64,000 nt of DNA from Anthopleura xanthogrammica (GCA_964019055.1 OZ025209.1:11379981-11443980); one strand, 5' to 3'; positions 12,801 to 24,200 are shown, counted from the stretch's first letter. Made by a program: numbers and translations. The notes: generated by a model from the letters alone, not told the origin.

Positions 12801-12932
12801 AGCAAAGCGTTGGATCCCATGATTTATGAGCAGGCTCTAAAATGGGTACATTTATATGCATTAAACAGTTATATGACAAACATATCAATATATCCCAGCA
12901 TGCAATTTGATCAGTACTCAATGGTAAAATAA
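4745..12932 (+). CDS. EHD/dynamin-like GTPase with two C-terminal membrane segments
   Basis: Twelve exons join in phase: 4745-4856, 4987-5098, 5905-5998, 6610-6664, 6968-7108, 7825-7902, 8539-8621, 9117-9218, 9454-9599, 10433-10604, 11657-11769 and 12776-12932, giving 454 aa. The P-loop GNHSAGKSS lies at 63-71, DTPG (switch II) at 149-152, and SKAD, a variant of the guanine-specificity motif, at 213-216. A helical region follows (about 275-318), then two hydrophobic stretches near 320-341 and 384-398. The G domain resembles EHD/dynamin-superfamily GTPases, which bind and remodel membranes. Canonical EHD proteins end in an EH domain instead of membrane spans, so this is a divergent member and its organelle is unknown. 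The ATG at 4745 was chosen because an upstream in-frame ATG at 4502 lies in the microsatellite. The last three exons recur at 35-38 kb. Confidence 0.82.
5693..5870. repeat. Intronic foldback element
   Basis: CATGGCTCAAAATAACAGCC at the left is mirrored by GGCTGTTATTTTTTAAGCCC at the right, in intron 2 of the GTPase gene. A related sequence (GGGCTCAAAGTAATGGCTGG) occurs at about 6142-6250 in the next intron. Confidence 0.6.
6801..6833. repeat. (TGTC)n microsatellite
   Basis: About eight TGTC units in intron 4 of the GTPase gene. Confidence 0.9.
7217..7383. repeat. Tandem duplication, 82-bp unit
   Basis: Two adjacent copies starting GTAGCCAGAACAGCAATGC, at 7217 and 7299, differ by a few bases and one small insertion. 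They lie in intron 5 of the GTPase gene. Confidence 0.85.
7417..7574. repeat. MITE with AGGCCCTGTTTAT ends
   Basis: AGGCCCTGTTTATATGG at the left is inverted as CCACATAAACAGGGCCT at the right, about 158 bp in all, in intron 5 of the GTPase gene. A related end (AAGGCCCTATCACAC) flanks the element at 55263-55507. Confidence 0.75.
8005..8280. repeat. Intronic foldback element
   Basis: ACACCTATTTCAATTAACGT at the left has its inverted copy near 8250-8280, and inner segments such as GGTCAATCTGAGACC are also mirrored. It lies in intron 6 of the GTPase gene. Confidence 0.65.
10040..10350. repeat. Degenerate tandem repeat of about 60-65 bp
   Basis: Roughly five copies of a unit containing GTGAGTTAGCC, GATCAGCCCAGAGG and TTGTTTCAGGGTTC, in intron 9 of the GTPase gene. 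The array recurs at about 34846-35150 in the duplicated copy, so it predates the duplication. Confidence 0.8.
10945..11105 (-). mobile_element. tRNA-derived SINE-like element
   Basis: On the minus strand the element carries TGGTGTAGAGGTA (A box-like, 11084-11096) and GGTTCGATTCC (B box, 11043-11053), spaced as in a tRNA promoter. A body containing GGGTTTTCTCCGGGTTCTCC follows. A true tRNA is excluded because the acceptor stem does not pair. It lies in GTPase intron 10, and a copy is present at 35745-35904 in the duplicate. Confidence 0.65.
11121..11498. repeat. Foldback MITE, CCCCTTTCACGTGACGTCA family
   Basis: The left end CCCCTTTCACGTGACGTCAA with GCAGCTCA is mirrored at the right by GAGCTGCATTCCGACGTGC and GCAAGGGG. 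Inner arms (GAACTCACTTTCCCATCATG against its complement) extend the palindrome. Copies or relatives lie at 12364, 35920, 37162 and 61574. Confidence 0.75.
12364..12667. repeat. MITE with a second hairpin element nested inside
   Basis: The outer ends are the TCCCTTTCA...GTCGGAATCGGCAGC / CTGCTTTGACGTCACGTGA pair of the CACGTGACGTCA family. Nested at 12422-12600 is another hairpin with ends GACCATTTTCGAGATG and a GCGCCTGCGATA core, as if one element had inserted into the other. It lies in GTPase intron 11. The same nested pair is at 37162-37465. Confidence 0.75.
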
Positions 12933-13519
12933 GAAATCATAACTTGGCGGATTGCACGTCACACCCACCTTTCACAATCATCCTTGTATGAAACTCAGTC
13001 CAGTATACTCAAGATATCCCAGCATGCAACGTGATACTCTTAAAATGCTCAGGGTGAATAGATCTAGTCCGGAGCCGGACCTACTTTTATCAATGCGCGC
13101 GGCTAGGACGAACCGAGTAGTGGAAGGAGACTGGTAAGAATCGTAAAGACTCAGTTTTCCTTTTATTTTTGCGATATAAATTAATCAGTTCGTGAGAAAA
13201 GTGGGTTCAGTTCTGGACAAGAATAGATCCTGCGATTCAAAATATCCCATAAAATCATTTTTTCACTCCACTTATTGGTAAAACTTTTTACTAAACGAAG
13301 AATAATTATTATAAATCTAAAGGTTATTAAATGATGAATACTACAGAGAGTCGAGATAATGTTTTATAAAATAATGGCCTCCTAGTATTTGTTTGTTCCA
13401 CTTGAAAATTTAAGCGCATTTTGCAGAGTTGAGGCAATCTTGTTTTCTTCAGAGTCAAAACTACTTGAAACATGATTCAAGACGAAGCAGAAAATATATA
13501 AAAAAATTGAATTGAATAT
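12933..13519. other. 3' flank of the GTPase gene, no gene seen
   Basis: No coding signal was recognised. The stretch is shared with 37740-38330 with small differences, so it belongs to the segmental duplication. Confidence 0.6.
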
Positions 13520-13685
13520 TTGCCCTATTTCACTATGACGTCACAGCTTGTTTACATGGGCAAGAATAATAGAAATCTAGGGTAAAATTTCTTTCGTTCG
13601 GAATATATTTGGTGTAATATTTAGCTGTCCTCACTTTCCACTATCTCATAAACCAAATTTTATTTTGATTTTTATTGGGAAATAA
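13520..13685. repeat. Truncated MITE of the TTGCCCTATTTCACTATG family
   Basis: The left terminal repeat and body match the elements at 16724, 28680, 38331 and 41353. The right end is missing and is replaced by the element starting at about 13727. Confidence 0.75.
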
Positions 13686-13726
13686 TAGAATAGTATGGGA
13701 AAAAGTGGTGGGGCTAAGATTGGTAA

Positions 13727-14338
13727 ATATAAGAGACTAGTATGGGAAAAGGGACAAAGTGGTAGGGTTATAGCCCTACCAGCCCCTCCCCTCGCGCGGT
13801 CCCAGCTTCTGCTTGATTAAAACAACAAATCTATCTTTACAGATCTTCAAAACGTCAACTGTTTTCGGCTATCAGCAGTATTTGAATGGTTTATAGAATA
13901 GTGTCTTGATCATAAAGTGTCGCCGACAACAGCATAATTAGCTACTTTGTTCCACTCAGTTTTTAAGTGTTTTCAAGAAAGCTTGGATTAAAATAGAAAT
14001 GAATTAACTATCCATTGTGATAAAGTACTTGTACTTGAAACAGCCGATTAGAGAACGGCGCTCTGCCATGCTCTGATGAAAATTGTATTTTCGTAGAAGC
14101 TGATTACTTAAAGAACCAAATGACAAAAAAAAAAACATTTACAATGCATAAAATATTTCAGTTTATTGAAGCATGTTACGAGCTTGTAATTAGTCTGGAT
14201 AACGAACATCCTCGATATCTCGTGCAGTAGAACAAGAAAAGACCGATATATTTTCATATTCCAATAAGCTTATGGAATGTGCAAATAGACGCTATAGCCC
14301 TACAACTTTTTCCCGTTTCCCATACTAGTCTCTTATAT
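13727..14338. mobile_element. MITE-like insertion with about 48-bp inverted ends
   Basis: TATAAGAGACTAGTATGGGA near 13727 is repeated inverted as TCCCATACTAGTCTCTTATA-like sequence at about 14318-14338. The inner CACTTTGTCCCTTTTC segment is mirrored as well. The equivalent place in the second copy (about 38.5 kb) lacks it, so it inserted after the segmental duplication or was lost there. Confidence 0.6.
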
Positions 14339-14452
14339 AGCCTTTTAGGGTGCTCCGAGGTCCATGCCAAGTAATATCAAAAAAATTAATAGCCGTGATA
14401 CAAGAATATAACGAAGCCATGATCGAATGTATCACAATTAGTGATGCGTGGT

Positions 14453-15077
14453 TAGGCCAAGTATTTGCCTGAGTGTTTGAGGAATGATTGATAATCAATA
14501 ATCTACTTCGACTAAACTGGCTCCTCATTGGACAAATCTGTCTCTTAATTTGTTGACATTCCGGCAATAAAAGCTTTCTGGAGGTATTAAATATGCTTTA
14601 TTTTCCGGGTTTTACAAGGTATCTTGTGCTCAGTCAGGAGAAATGTTGTTGCCCATTTTTAATCTCTGACTGGGAGAACTTGAGCTATGGAAACCGTCCA
14701 GTTCAGTTCAAGAACTTGATTATATAACAACATTCAAAGAGTACTTAATGCTGTATAATGGTTAGGCCAAGTATTTGCCTGTATGAGGAATGATTGATAA
14801 TCCATAATCTACTTCGACTAAACTAGCTCCTTATTGGACAAATTTGACCTGTTTTAAAACTCTCTTAATTTGTTGACATTCCGGCAAAAAACCCTTCTGA
14901 AGGTATTAAATATGCTTTATTTTCCGGGTTTCACAAAGTATCTTGTGCTCAGTCAGGAGAAATGTTGTTGCCTATTCTTAACCTCTTTACTGGGAGAACT
15001 TGAGCTATTGAAACCGTCCAGTTCAGTTCAAGAACTTGATTATATAACAAAATTCAAGGAGTACTCAATTCTGTATA
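14453..15077 (+). promoter_or_regulatory. Tandemly doubled 5' flank of GPCR 1
   Basis: Two direct copies of about 310 bp (14453-14759 and 14760-15077) start at GGTTAGGCCAAGTATTTGCC and end at CTGTATAATG, so the first copy stops at the position matching the receptor ATG. The same flank occurs singly upstream of GPCR 3 and GPCR 4, and without a receptor near 17425 and 29340. A TATATAA lies 37 bases before the ATG in each complete copy. Promoter function is inferred from conservation and position only. Confidence 0.55.
15041..15047 (+). promoter_or_regulatory. TATA-like box upstream of GPCR 1
   Basis: TATATAA lies 37 bases before the ATG and is kept at the same distance before GPCR 3 (39687-39693) and GPCR 4 (42998-43004). 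If it is a working TATA box the leader would be only a few bases long, so it may have another role. Confidence 0.35.
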
Positions 15078-16157
15078 ATGTGTTCAGTGATTGGTAACAG
15101 CACAAATGGAACTTGCTTCCAAAATCAATCGGTCGCCAGTGCCCATCGATGTATTGACCTTCTTATAACCTACGAGGAACTAAAAGTGTTCCTGTTGCTT
15201 TTCTATATTGTGGTGATGGCCCTAGCAATCCTTGGTAACACTTTGATCATCTATATCGTGTACTCCAACAAACCATTGAGAAGCTCCACAAACATCTTCA
15301 TCGTCAACATGGCCGTCTGTGATCTTGGGATACCATTTTTTTTTCTTCCAAAGAGAATATCTGAGTTGTTTGTTGGTGAATATGCATGGCTGATACCTGG
15401 AGATGCAGGACTTGTTCTCTGTAAACTGCTACCTTTTGTGTACGATGTTTTTATTACCTGTTCTATCTTTAGCTTGCTTCTCATCACATATGATCGGTTC
15501 TGTGCTGTGATGTTACCACACAAGCGTCATGACTTGTTGTCCAAAAAAGCTGTCATCTTCCTGATCTCTTTTGCTTGGATTCTTTCTATCAGCGATTGCG
15601 CCGTTATTTTAAAAATTTTCCTCGTTTATCACATAAATGGAAAGAGGTTCTGTAATGCATTTTGGCATTCTCGATCATACACAACATATTTTATTACCAC
15701 CACATGCTTCACTATTGTAACCCCCATAGTACTCTTGGCAATAGCTTATTCAGCTATCTTCCACAAACTCAAGAAGCAAGTTCTTACCATTGGCGAGTCA
15801 CTTTCGGACCATCACCGACAACAAGAACATCTGCGACAGAAAAAGATTATCAGGATGGCCTTTGCTATTATCTGTGCCTTTGCAGTATGCTGGCTACCCT
15901 ATGCAATAATGATTTTCATCAGGATCGCATTCATTTTATTCTCCGCCCCGTCTATTGCTCCTTGTTGGTTTTGGAAAGGTATATCAATTTCTTATTATTT
16001 CATGGTTCTCGTCTCAGTAACCAACCCAGCAATCTGTTTCATATTTGGCACAGCATTTCGAGATAAACTGTGTAAAATTTTTCGGCGAGTTTTTGGATGT
16101 CGTTTTCCAAGAAGAGTCGAGGTGGTGGATTTGACTATGTCGGAAACCAAATTATAG
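15078..16157 (+). CDS. Class A (rhodopsin-like) GPCR, array copy 1
   Basis: Intronless, 359 aa. The N-terminus has three N-glycosylation sequons (N7, N10, N16) and seven hydrophobic segments follow. Family landmarks: GN in TM1 (N54), aspartate in TM2 (D82), the disulfide cysteine at the start of TM3 (C115), DRF in place of DRY (139-141), CWLP in TM6, and NPAIC in TM7, where the NPxxY tyrosine is cysteine. The tail is short and basic with FRRVFG repeated. The general pattern is that of peptide-type receptors, but the ligand cannot be read from sequence. It is very similar to GPCR 3 and GPCR 4 over its full length. The start is fixed by conservation with those copies. Its 5' flank is doubled, unlike the others. 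Confidence 0.9.
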   Translation: MCSVIGNSTNGTCFQNQSVASAHRCIDLLITYEELKVFLLLFYIVVMALAILGNTLIIYIVYSNKPLRSSTNIFIVNMAVCDLGIPFFFLPKRISELFVGEYAWLIPGDAGLVLCKLLPFVYDVFITCSIFSLLLITYDRFCAVMLPHKRHDLLSKKAVIFLISFAWILSISDCAVILKIFLVYHINGKRFCNAFWHSRSYTTYFITTTCFTIVTPIVLLAIAYSAIFHKLKKQVLTIGESLSDHHRQQEHLRQKKIIRMAFAIICAFAVCWLPYAIMIFIRIAFILFSAPSIAPCWFWKGISISYYFMVLVSVTNPAICFIFGTAFRDKLCKIFRRVFGCRFPRRVEVVDLTMSETKL

Positions 16158-17698
16158 CACTGAAACCAAGGGACGAAGAAAAAAAGGCCCATCATCAACA
16201 ACAACATGTACAAACAAAACAAAAGAACGTCAGACGGTAGGACTGACGGACTGAATGACTGAATACAGGGAATGGACGGATGGATGGATGGAAATTAGGC
16301 ATACATACACAGATTGTATAAAATTATTCGATTTCTTAAAAAATCATGTTTATACAGTATCAGAGAACAGAAAAAAACACGCTCAGATAAACGGCAACGG
16401 CCTGGTGTTTCTCTACGACTTCTCTCTTGCTAAACAGCTGCCAGCTTGTTTATATCATGGTGTGCGGGTATGGCAGTCATTAACTTTTCAACTTGAAATT
16501 CAATATTCTAGGGAAAGCAAGACTTTGCTTTTGAAAAGAGATATCCATTGAAGTAAAGTTCGCCGAAAACTAAAGATTAAGACAATGAATATATACAAGC
16601 TATAACTTGACAATTTAAGCGCATTTTGCAGAGTTGAGGCAATCTTGTCGTCTTCAGAGTCAAAACCACTTGAAACATGGATCAAAATGGGGCAAAAAAT
16701 AAATAAAAAATTGAATTGAATATTTGCCCTATTTCACTATGAGGTGACAGCTTGTTTACATGGACAATAATGATAGAAATCTAGGGTAAAACTTCTTTCG
16801 TTCGGGATATTTTGGTGTAATATTTAGCTTTCCTCACTTTTCACCGTATCATAACCTGAGTATCAGGCTCTAAATTTTATTTTGATTTTATTTTGGTTGC
16901 TGGCGACCATGATCCTTAGCGTTAAAACAATAGATTGTTTTCATTTAACGTCATAGTGAAATAGGGCAATTGAATTGAATGGAATCCAGTCCAATCCAGT
17001 CCAATCCAATTGAATTAGATAGAATGCACTCTCAGAAGAAATCACTTGTTGGCGTACCTAATGTAAGTTATTTTAAATACAAATTGGTTTTTGTGAGAAA
17101 ATTGTCCTAAGAGACAGATTAATAACTTTTTAATACAATCTTGTTGAGTGTAATATAAATGAATTTTAAAATAAAAAATTTAAGTGTAAAAGGAAAACCA
17201 GTACACCGTAGATAACAAAAAAAATAATCTTACGATCATATTTCAGCAATGTAATGTTCGTAATGTTATGAATGTAAGTTCTTTTAATTGTACTCGCTTG
17301 ACGGCTCGTGCAACACTCGTTCCTATTCATTAGTTACGAATTGTGTTCTTGATCGTGCGTTTTCCTTTACAGATTAACAGCTTAAAAGTTTAGTTAACAG
17401 GGATATCTTTTACAGAGTGTTTGCTGAGCCAGGACAAGTATTTGCCTGTTTGAGGAATGATTGATAATCCTTAATCTACTTCGACTAAACTGGCTTCTCA
17501 TTGGACAAATTTGACCTGTTTTAAAACTGTCTCTTAATTTGTTGACATTCCGGCAAAAAACCCTTCTGGAGGTATTAAATATGCTTTACTTTTCCGGGTT
17601 TCACAAGGTATCTTGTGCTCAGTCAGGAAAATGTTGTTGCCTATTTTTAACTTCTCATCGCGCAGAATGAGGGGTCAAATAGGTTTTTGCATCTAATT
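16158..17698. repeat. Conserved 3' flank of the receptor unit, plus an orphan 5' flank
   Basis: This block follows GPCR 1 and is repeated after GPCR 3 (40801-42300), partly after GPCR 4 (44112 onward) and at 28250-29640. It holds a MITE (16724-16969), and from about 17425 the receptor 5' flank without a receptor behind it. Similarity stops near 17698, which marks a breakpoint of the array. Short open frames in it (for example 16255-16551) keep no reading frame between copies and are not genes. Confidence 0.75.
16724..16969. repeat. MITE, TTGCCCTATTTCACTATG ends
   Basis: Inverted ends TTGCCCTATTTCACTATG and CATAGTGAAATAGGGCAA bound about 246 bp. ATTGAATTGAAT-like sequence on both sides may be the target duplication. 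Four further copies lie in the window. Confidence 0.85.
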
Positions 17699-17827
17699 AC
17701 AGCGCGACGCGCAAAAGTATGACCACTTTTAATGTATTCGCATACTTATATACACGGGATTTTGATGAGAAGTTGTCTAGTTTTACCAAATATATATAAG
17801 GCGTGTAAAGCTCGTTTGGAAATTTTT

Positions 17828-19595
17828 ACCCATTTTTACAAGATTGTTTTTACTGCAAAGCGTCTGAGAGAATTAGAATATCATTATTGTGTTGTCTGGC
17901 TCATGAAACTCTTGTCGCCTTACTGAATTTCAGAAGTATGTTATTGCGTGACATATATCGATGTAGTGTTTTTACTACGCAGTCGCACCAGACATGTTTA
18001 ATTCTAAGAAAAGACGGAAGCTACTTGTTCCAAGAAAAAGGGGTTTCCCAGGAATTTGTATCGATGTAGTGTTTTTACTACGCAGTCGCACCAGACACGT
18101 TTAGTTCTAAGAAAAGACGGATGCTAGTTGTTCCAAGAAAAAGGTATGTCATTTGGAGGACAAAATAATACAGCAATTTTCAGAGCTTCCTTCTCTCAAT
18201 TAAGACGAACATTGCACATCTAGTTAACTCGATGATGGTTGAGCATAGGTGATTCCTTGTAATGCTGCACCTTGAAGACATAAGGTAAAAAGTCGTCCTT
18301 TTGGCTCGTTTCGAGATTTTCTTTTGAATGAAGATTTGAATAAGTTCCTCGTTTGTGGCGGCCGAGAGAAAGATATAAATATTGAAGTTTACTCGGTAGT
18401 GGACGAGAGCATATATTTAACTAGGTTGTGGCCGAGAGAAGGATATTTACAAGTTTAATCGTTAGTAGAAGAGAGAACTAAGGATGCGAATACGTTTACG
18501 CCGCAAGCTAGGAAATTTAGAAAGGATTATAATATGTTACTCGGTGTTGGTCCGAGAAGATCATATTTTGTAGTTTCGGGTTTTGCTTTCCCTTTCCGAC
18601 TTTTTTGGAAGGTTTCACATCGAATTAGCTTTCAAAACCAAACGACCAGAGCACGCAAACTGTTTGATCCCTATAGAAACACTGAGAAAACATGACAACT
18701 GCGCAGGCGCAAATGTGAAACGAAAGATCGAGTTCTACGAAAAGGGGGTTACCCATTTTTACAAGATTGTTTTTACTGCAAAGCGTCTGAGAGAATTAGA
18801 ATATCATTATTGTGTTGTCTGGCTCATGAAACTCTTGTCGCCTTACTGAATTTCAGAAGTATGTTATTGCGTGACATGTATCGATGTAGTGTTTTTACTA
18901 CGCAGTCGCACCAGACATGTTTAATTCTAAGAAAAGACGGAAGCTACTTGTTCCAAGAAAAAGGGGTTTCCCAGAAGTTTTAGAGGTCGCAATCGGGGTC
19001 ACAATGCAGCTCATTTGGAGGACAAAACAATACAGCATTTTTTCAGAGCTTCCTTCTCTCAGGACGAGCATATAGCACATCTAGTTAACTCGATGATAGT
19101 TGAGCATAGGTAATTCCTTGTAGTGCTACACCGTGTAGACGTAAGGTAAAAGTCGTTCTTTTTTTGCTCCTTTTTAAAATTTTGTTTGAATGAAGATTTG
19201 AATAAGTTCCTCGTTTGTGGCCGGCGGCCGAGAGAAGGATATGAATAAGTTTACTCGGTAGTGGACGAGAGAAAGATACGAGCAATATTACTTGTTAGTG
19301 GAAGAGAGAACTAAGGGTGCAAATACGTTTACCCGGTATTTAGTGGCCGAAAGAAGGATATGAATAAGTTTACTTGTTAGTGGAAGAGAGAACTAAGGGT
19401 GCAAATACGTTTACTCGGTATTTAGTGGCCGAGAGTAAAAGATCTGATGAATAAGTTACGCGGTGGAGGCCCTATACTCGGTATTGGTCCTATACTCGGT
19501 GTTGGTCCTATACTCGGTGTTGGTCCTAGAAGATTTTATTTTGTTTGTAGTTTCGGGTTTTTCTTTCCCTGTCTTTTTGGGAGGTTTCGCAGCGA
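17828..19595. repeat. Tandem duplication of about 0.9 kb
   Basis: The segment from 17828 (ACCCATTTTTACAAGATTG) to about 18630 is repeated from 18751 to about 19595. Both halves end in GGTGTTGGTCC and a TAGTTTCGGGTTTT segment. Inside are smaller direct repeats (GTGTTTTTACTACGCAGTCG three times) and GTGG-CGAGAGAA units. No coding sequence was recognised; open frames are mirrored in both halves but do not look like protein. Confidence 0.75.
19472..19525. repeat. 18-bp minisatellite inside the duplication
   Basis: Three adjacent copies of CCTATACTCGGTGTTGGT-type units. The first copy of the larger duplication has only one. Confidence 0.8.
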
Positions 19596-19834
19596 TCTAT
19601 TCACTGGTCATATATATATGTATATATTTAAGGAATATAAAACGGCGCGCGTGTCTATATACTGTGATATGAACACGCTGGGAGCTGTAGAGCAAGAGAG
19701 AAGTCGTAGAGAAACACGAGGCGCAGCCGAGATTTTTTTGTTTTTTTCCCCTCAAAAGGCTGAGCGTGTCTCTGTCCTCTCATATAAACACGGTAGTCAG
19801 CCAATCAGAGCGCGCGTAGTATCTCAAATATTTT

Positions 19835-19978
<144 letters not shown>

Positions 19979-20689
19979 GTATATATATTTAATTAAACAC
20001 TGTCTGAAGATCGCGTAAGCGTGAAACTCCGAGTAACAGCAAAAGTGATGTCTTGTCTTTGATCTATCTACAATCTATAATCTATAACGCTCTACATTTC
20101 AATGTATTGAGCACTTTACCGTCAGAATAGACACATCCAGATATATATATATATATATATATATACTCGTGTCGATGTACTTGATTTGGGAATCTGTTTT
20201 AGCTTTTGTTGTTTGCTTTTTTCACGTGCGCGGTGCCACACCTTTTGTTGGTTCACGGGTTTGAGCATGCACACATTATTTGGGGCGTTGCCGGTAAAGG
20301 CCGACAATAGTTCATCATGTTTCCCGTCCTTTTGTTTGTTCGCATCTTAAGGCCAACAAGGTTTCATATTGTTTTTCATATAATAATATTTATATCGATT
20401 TGGAATTTAATGGCATATACCGTATACTCTCTCGCTTGCCGCACCTGAACTGGACGCAGGCGTCAAATGTCTCTTATGCCTTCTATGCCCTTTTGGGTAT
20501 CCTGGTGCTGGAGAGTCGGTGGGTTGACTGGTGATCGTATGGTGGCACATTTCAGTGGCACTTGTTCATAGACCTGTTCCTTATCCTTCCTAGTAGCCAG
20601 GCTAAAAAAGTCGTCTTAAAATGAATTTTTCTTGGAATTAGTTTGTGCGACATTGCCTTTCAAGTCGCGCGTTAAAATTCCTAGTGTAA

Positions 20690-20866
20690 ATGGGTTTTAG
20701 GAAGGGTCAATCCACCACTTTCGCCGTCCCTAGCGAAGGCATTCCCCGACGATGTTTTATCCCTCACGACTACCTGTCACCTGAGTTTCAGGATGCACTT
20801 GGTACCCTAGATACCCCTGATACCTTTGACACCCTCTATGCTCTATACAGAGGACTTAGGGTCTAA
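20690..20866 (+). other. 58-codon open reading frame, function unknown
   Basis: An ATG opens 58 codons with fairly balanced composition (start MGFRKGQSTT, end ALYRGLRV). No family was recognised, and no splice link in phase to the TPR exon at 21269 was found. It may be chance or part of a repeat. Confidence 0.15.
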
Positions 20867-21268
20867 GGCACCCAATCCCTCTATACTAAGAGTATAACAA
20901 CCTCCATACCCCATGATACCTACACATGATAAGATATGGAGTGGCCACACGAGTGCACATGAGTACGATAACGGCACTGCCAGATCAATCATTCATAGTT
21001 ATTTAACTTTAATTGATTTATTTCACATTAATTCACATCAATGGATAGGTCTTAATACTTTCAACACCCAAAGAAGCTGTGAGCCAATCACAATCAACCT
21101 CTTGAGCACTGCTACACCACTCCTTTAAACCGGGGTCTGCAATTCTTTTGACAACATGACAAAATTTGACGATAATTTATATTTAGTACCCTTATACAAC
21201 AAGTTTATAATTAAATGTATTTCAAAGGATTCCATGTTTTTAAAATATATTTACTGTTTTTTCTTTAG

Positions 21269-24200
21269 TAAAAACTCAAACAACCAAGTTACATACAGAC
21301 ATTGTGATTGCAATTAAACTACCACCATGGAGATTCAGAAAGTCAAGCTCTTCATTAGAAGTTTGTGTGGTGTATGCAGGTTTTGGTTACCTTACTGGTT
21401 TGAAAAATGAAGAACTAATCTGCCTATTAGAAGAATGCTTGGTGATGGCTCTTTTTCTACATGACACCGTCACTGAGAGAATCATTTATGTGCAACTTGG
21501 TCATGTGTATAAAAACATTCATCCTCAATTAGCAAAAGCAATGGAGTATCTTGGCGTCACTGTTGGTCACAAAGAGGAAGAAATGGCGGTATACAAAATA
21601 TTAGGAAATGCCTACGAGTCAGTAGGGAAATACCACGTGGCAATTAAATATCGCGAGAGATGTCTTGGCATCGCTAAGAAGTTAGGTGACAGACAGGGAG
21701 AAGGGAGTACTTATGGAAGTTTAGGGACTTCCTATCATTTATTGGGGAAAAACCATGAGTCAATTGAATATCATGTAAAACATCTTAGCATCGCTACGGA
21801 GGTAGGTGACAGACAGGGAGAAGGATGTGCTTACGGAAACTTAGGAAATGCCTATCAGTTATTAGGGAAATACCACGAGGCAATTAAATGTCTCGAAAAA
21901 TGTCTTAGCATCGTTACGGAGATAGGTGACAGACAGGGAGAAGGAAATGCTTACAGAAGCTTAGGACATGCCTATAAGGCATTAGTCAAATACCACGAGG
22001 CAATTAAATATTACAAAGGATGTCTTGACGTCGTTACGGACATAGGTGACAGATGGGGAGAAGGAGGTGCTTACAGAGACTTAGGAAATGCCTATTGGTT
22101 TTTAGGCAAATACCACGAGGCAATTAAATATTACGAAGAATGTCTTGCCATCGCTACGGAGATAGGTGACAGACAGGGAGAAGGAGCTTCTTACGTAAGC
22201 TTAGGAACTGCCTATGAGTCATTAGGTAAATACCACGAGGCAATTAAATACCAAGAAAGATGTCTTAGCATTAGCAAAGAGATAGGTGACAGACAGGTAG
22301 AAGGATGTGCTTACGGAAACTTAGGAAATGCCTATCAGTTATTAGGGAAATACCACGAGGCAATTAAATATTACGAAAAATGTCTTGCCATCGCTACGGA
22401 GATAGGTGACAGAAAGGTAGAAGGAAGTGCTTACGGAAACTTAGGAAATATCTATGAGTCATTAGGTAAATACCACGAGGCAATTAAATATTACGAAAAA
22501 TGTCTTGCCATCGCTACGGAGATAGGTGACAGACAGGGAGAAGGAAATGCTTACGGAAACTTAGGGACTGCCTATAAGGCATTAGGTAAATACCACGAAG
22601 CAATTAAATATGACGAAAGATGTCTTAGCATCGCTACGGAGATGGGTGACAGACAGGTAGAAGGAAGTGCTTATGGAATCTTAGGAAGTGCTTATCGTTC
22701 ATTAGGTAAATACCACGAGGCAATTGAATATTACGAAAGATGTATTGGCATCGTTACAGAGATAGGTGACAGACGGGGAGAAGGAAATGCTTACGGAGGC
22801 TTAGGGAATACGTATCAGGCATTAGGTAAATACCACGAGGCAATTAAATACCATGAAAAGCATCTTAGCATTAGCAAAGAGATAGGTGACAGAGAGGGAG
22901 AAGGATGTGCTTACGGAAACTTAGGAAATGCCTATCAGTCATTAGGGAAATACCACGAGGCAATTACATATCGTGAAAAGCTTCTTAGCATCGCTACGGA
23001 GTTAGGTGACAAAAAGGGAGAACATAGTGCTTACGGAAACTTAGGAGTTGCCTATCAGTCATTAGGTAAATACCACGAGGCAATTAAATATGACGAAAGA
23101 TGTCTTAGCATCGCTACGGAGATAGGTGACACACAGGGAAGAGGAATGGCTTACGGATACTTAGGAACTTGCTGTTCCTTATTGGGCAAATACCACGAGG
23201 CAATTAAATACCACGAAAAGCAACTTAACATCGCTATGGAGATAGGTGACAGACGGGGAGAAGGAAATGCTCATGGAAACCTAGGAAATGACTATCAGTC
23301 ATTAGGGAAATACCACGAGGCAATTGAATATCACGAAAAATACCTAAGCATCGCTACGGAGATAGGTGACGAACGGGGAGAAGGAATGGCTTACGGATAC
23401 TTAGGAAACGCCTATCAGTCAATGGGGAAATACGAGGAGGCAATTAAACATTACGAAAAATGTCTTAGCATCACTACGGAGATAGGTGACAGAGAGGGAG
23501 AAGGAATGGCACATAATAATATTGGTAAGTTGTATAAGGTCATTGTTATCATACATTTCTTATACTAAGATTAAACTGCAGCAGTCAACAAAACAAAGCA
23601 TGCTATACATGAAATTAGGTCACGTGATAACCACCTTCTGCCAATCACTTAGTAACATAGTGACATTGATTGACAACTGGTACATGCTAATTGATCGGAC
23701 ATTACCCTACTATACACGGGAACCCTATAGCAGATAACCACCAAGGGCTTTTGGGTATATACGTAAGGCGATAAAATGTCATAAATACATTTGTTTGCAT
23801 GGAGACACTAGGCTTTTCCACTCGACATGAAGTATATGTTGAAAATCAACCCATTTTCTGACTGGCTTACCATAGGTCTCCCAGTAAAATGGGTTTTCGC
23901 ATCTCTCCTTCACTAATTTACCTGGGTACTCGTCCGCTCACTTTGCTCTAGTGTTCTCTTCTCCTAGCTCTGTTAATCAATCAAACTTTATTTAACAATG
24001 CAGGTTTAGGGTAAAAGCGCAGCCACGTTGCTGATGTGGACCTGCCTTAGACAAACAAGATACAAAAGTAATTTTGATTGGGAGGAGGGGGGCTAACGAC
24101 CACCAAGGGGCATTTGCAACTATATTTATTGCATTAAAGTTATGAAAATTTTGCACATTCTGGCTATGAAAAAAGAAGAGAAACGGCATATCTGATATAA

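Noticed and set aside
15251..15523. Antisense open frame within GPCR 1 (also 40169-39849 and 43480-43208)
   Set aside because: It is a shadow of a conserved coding region on the opposite strand.
16255..16551. Short open frames in the receptor 3' flanks (also 28228-28507, 30245-30433, 44372-44569)
   Set aside because: The DNA is repeated but frames shift and stops move between copies; no protein-like conservation.
21304..21306. GTG as start codon of the TPR-CHAT protein
   Set aside because: GTG starts are not expected in an animal gene; the frame continues upstream to a splice acceptor at 21268.
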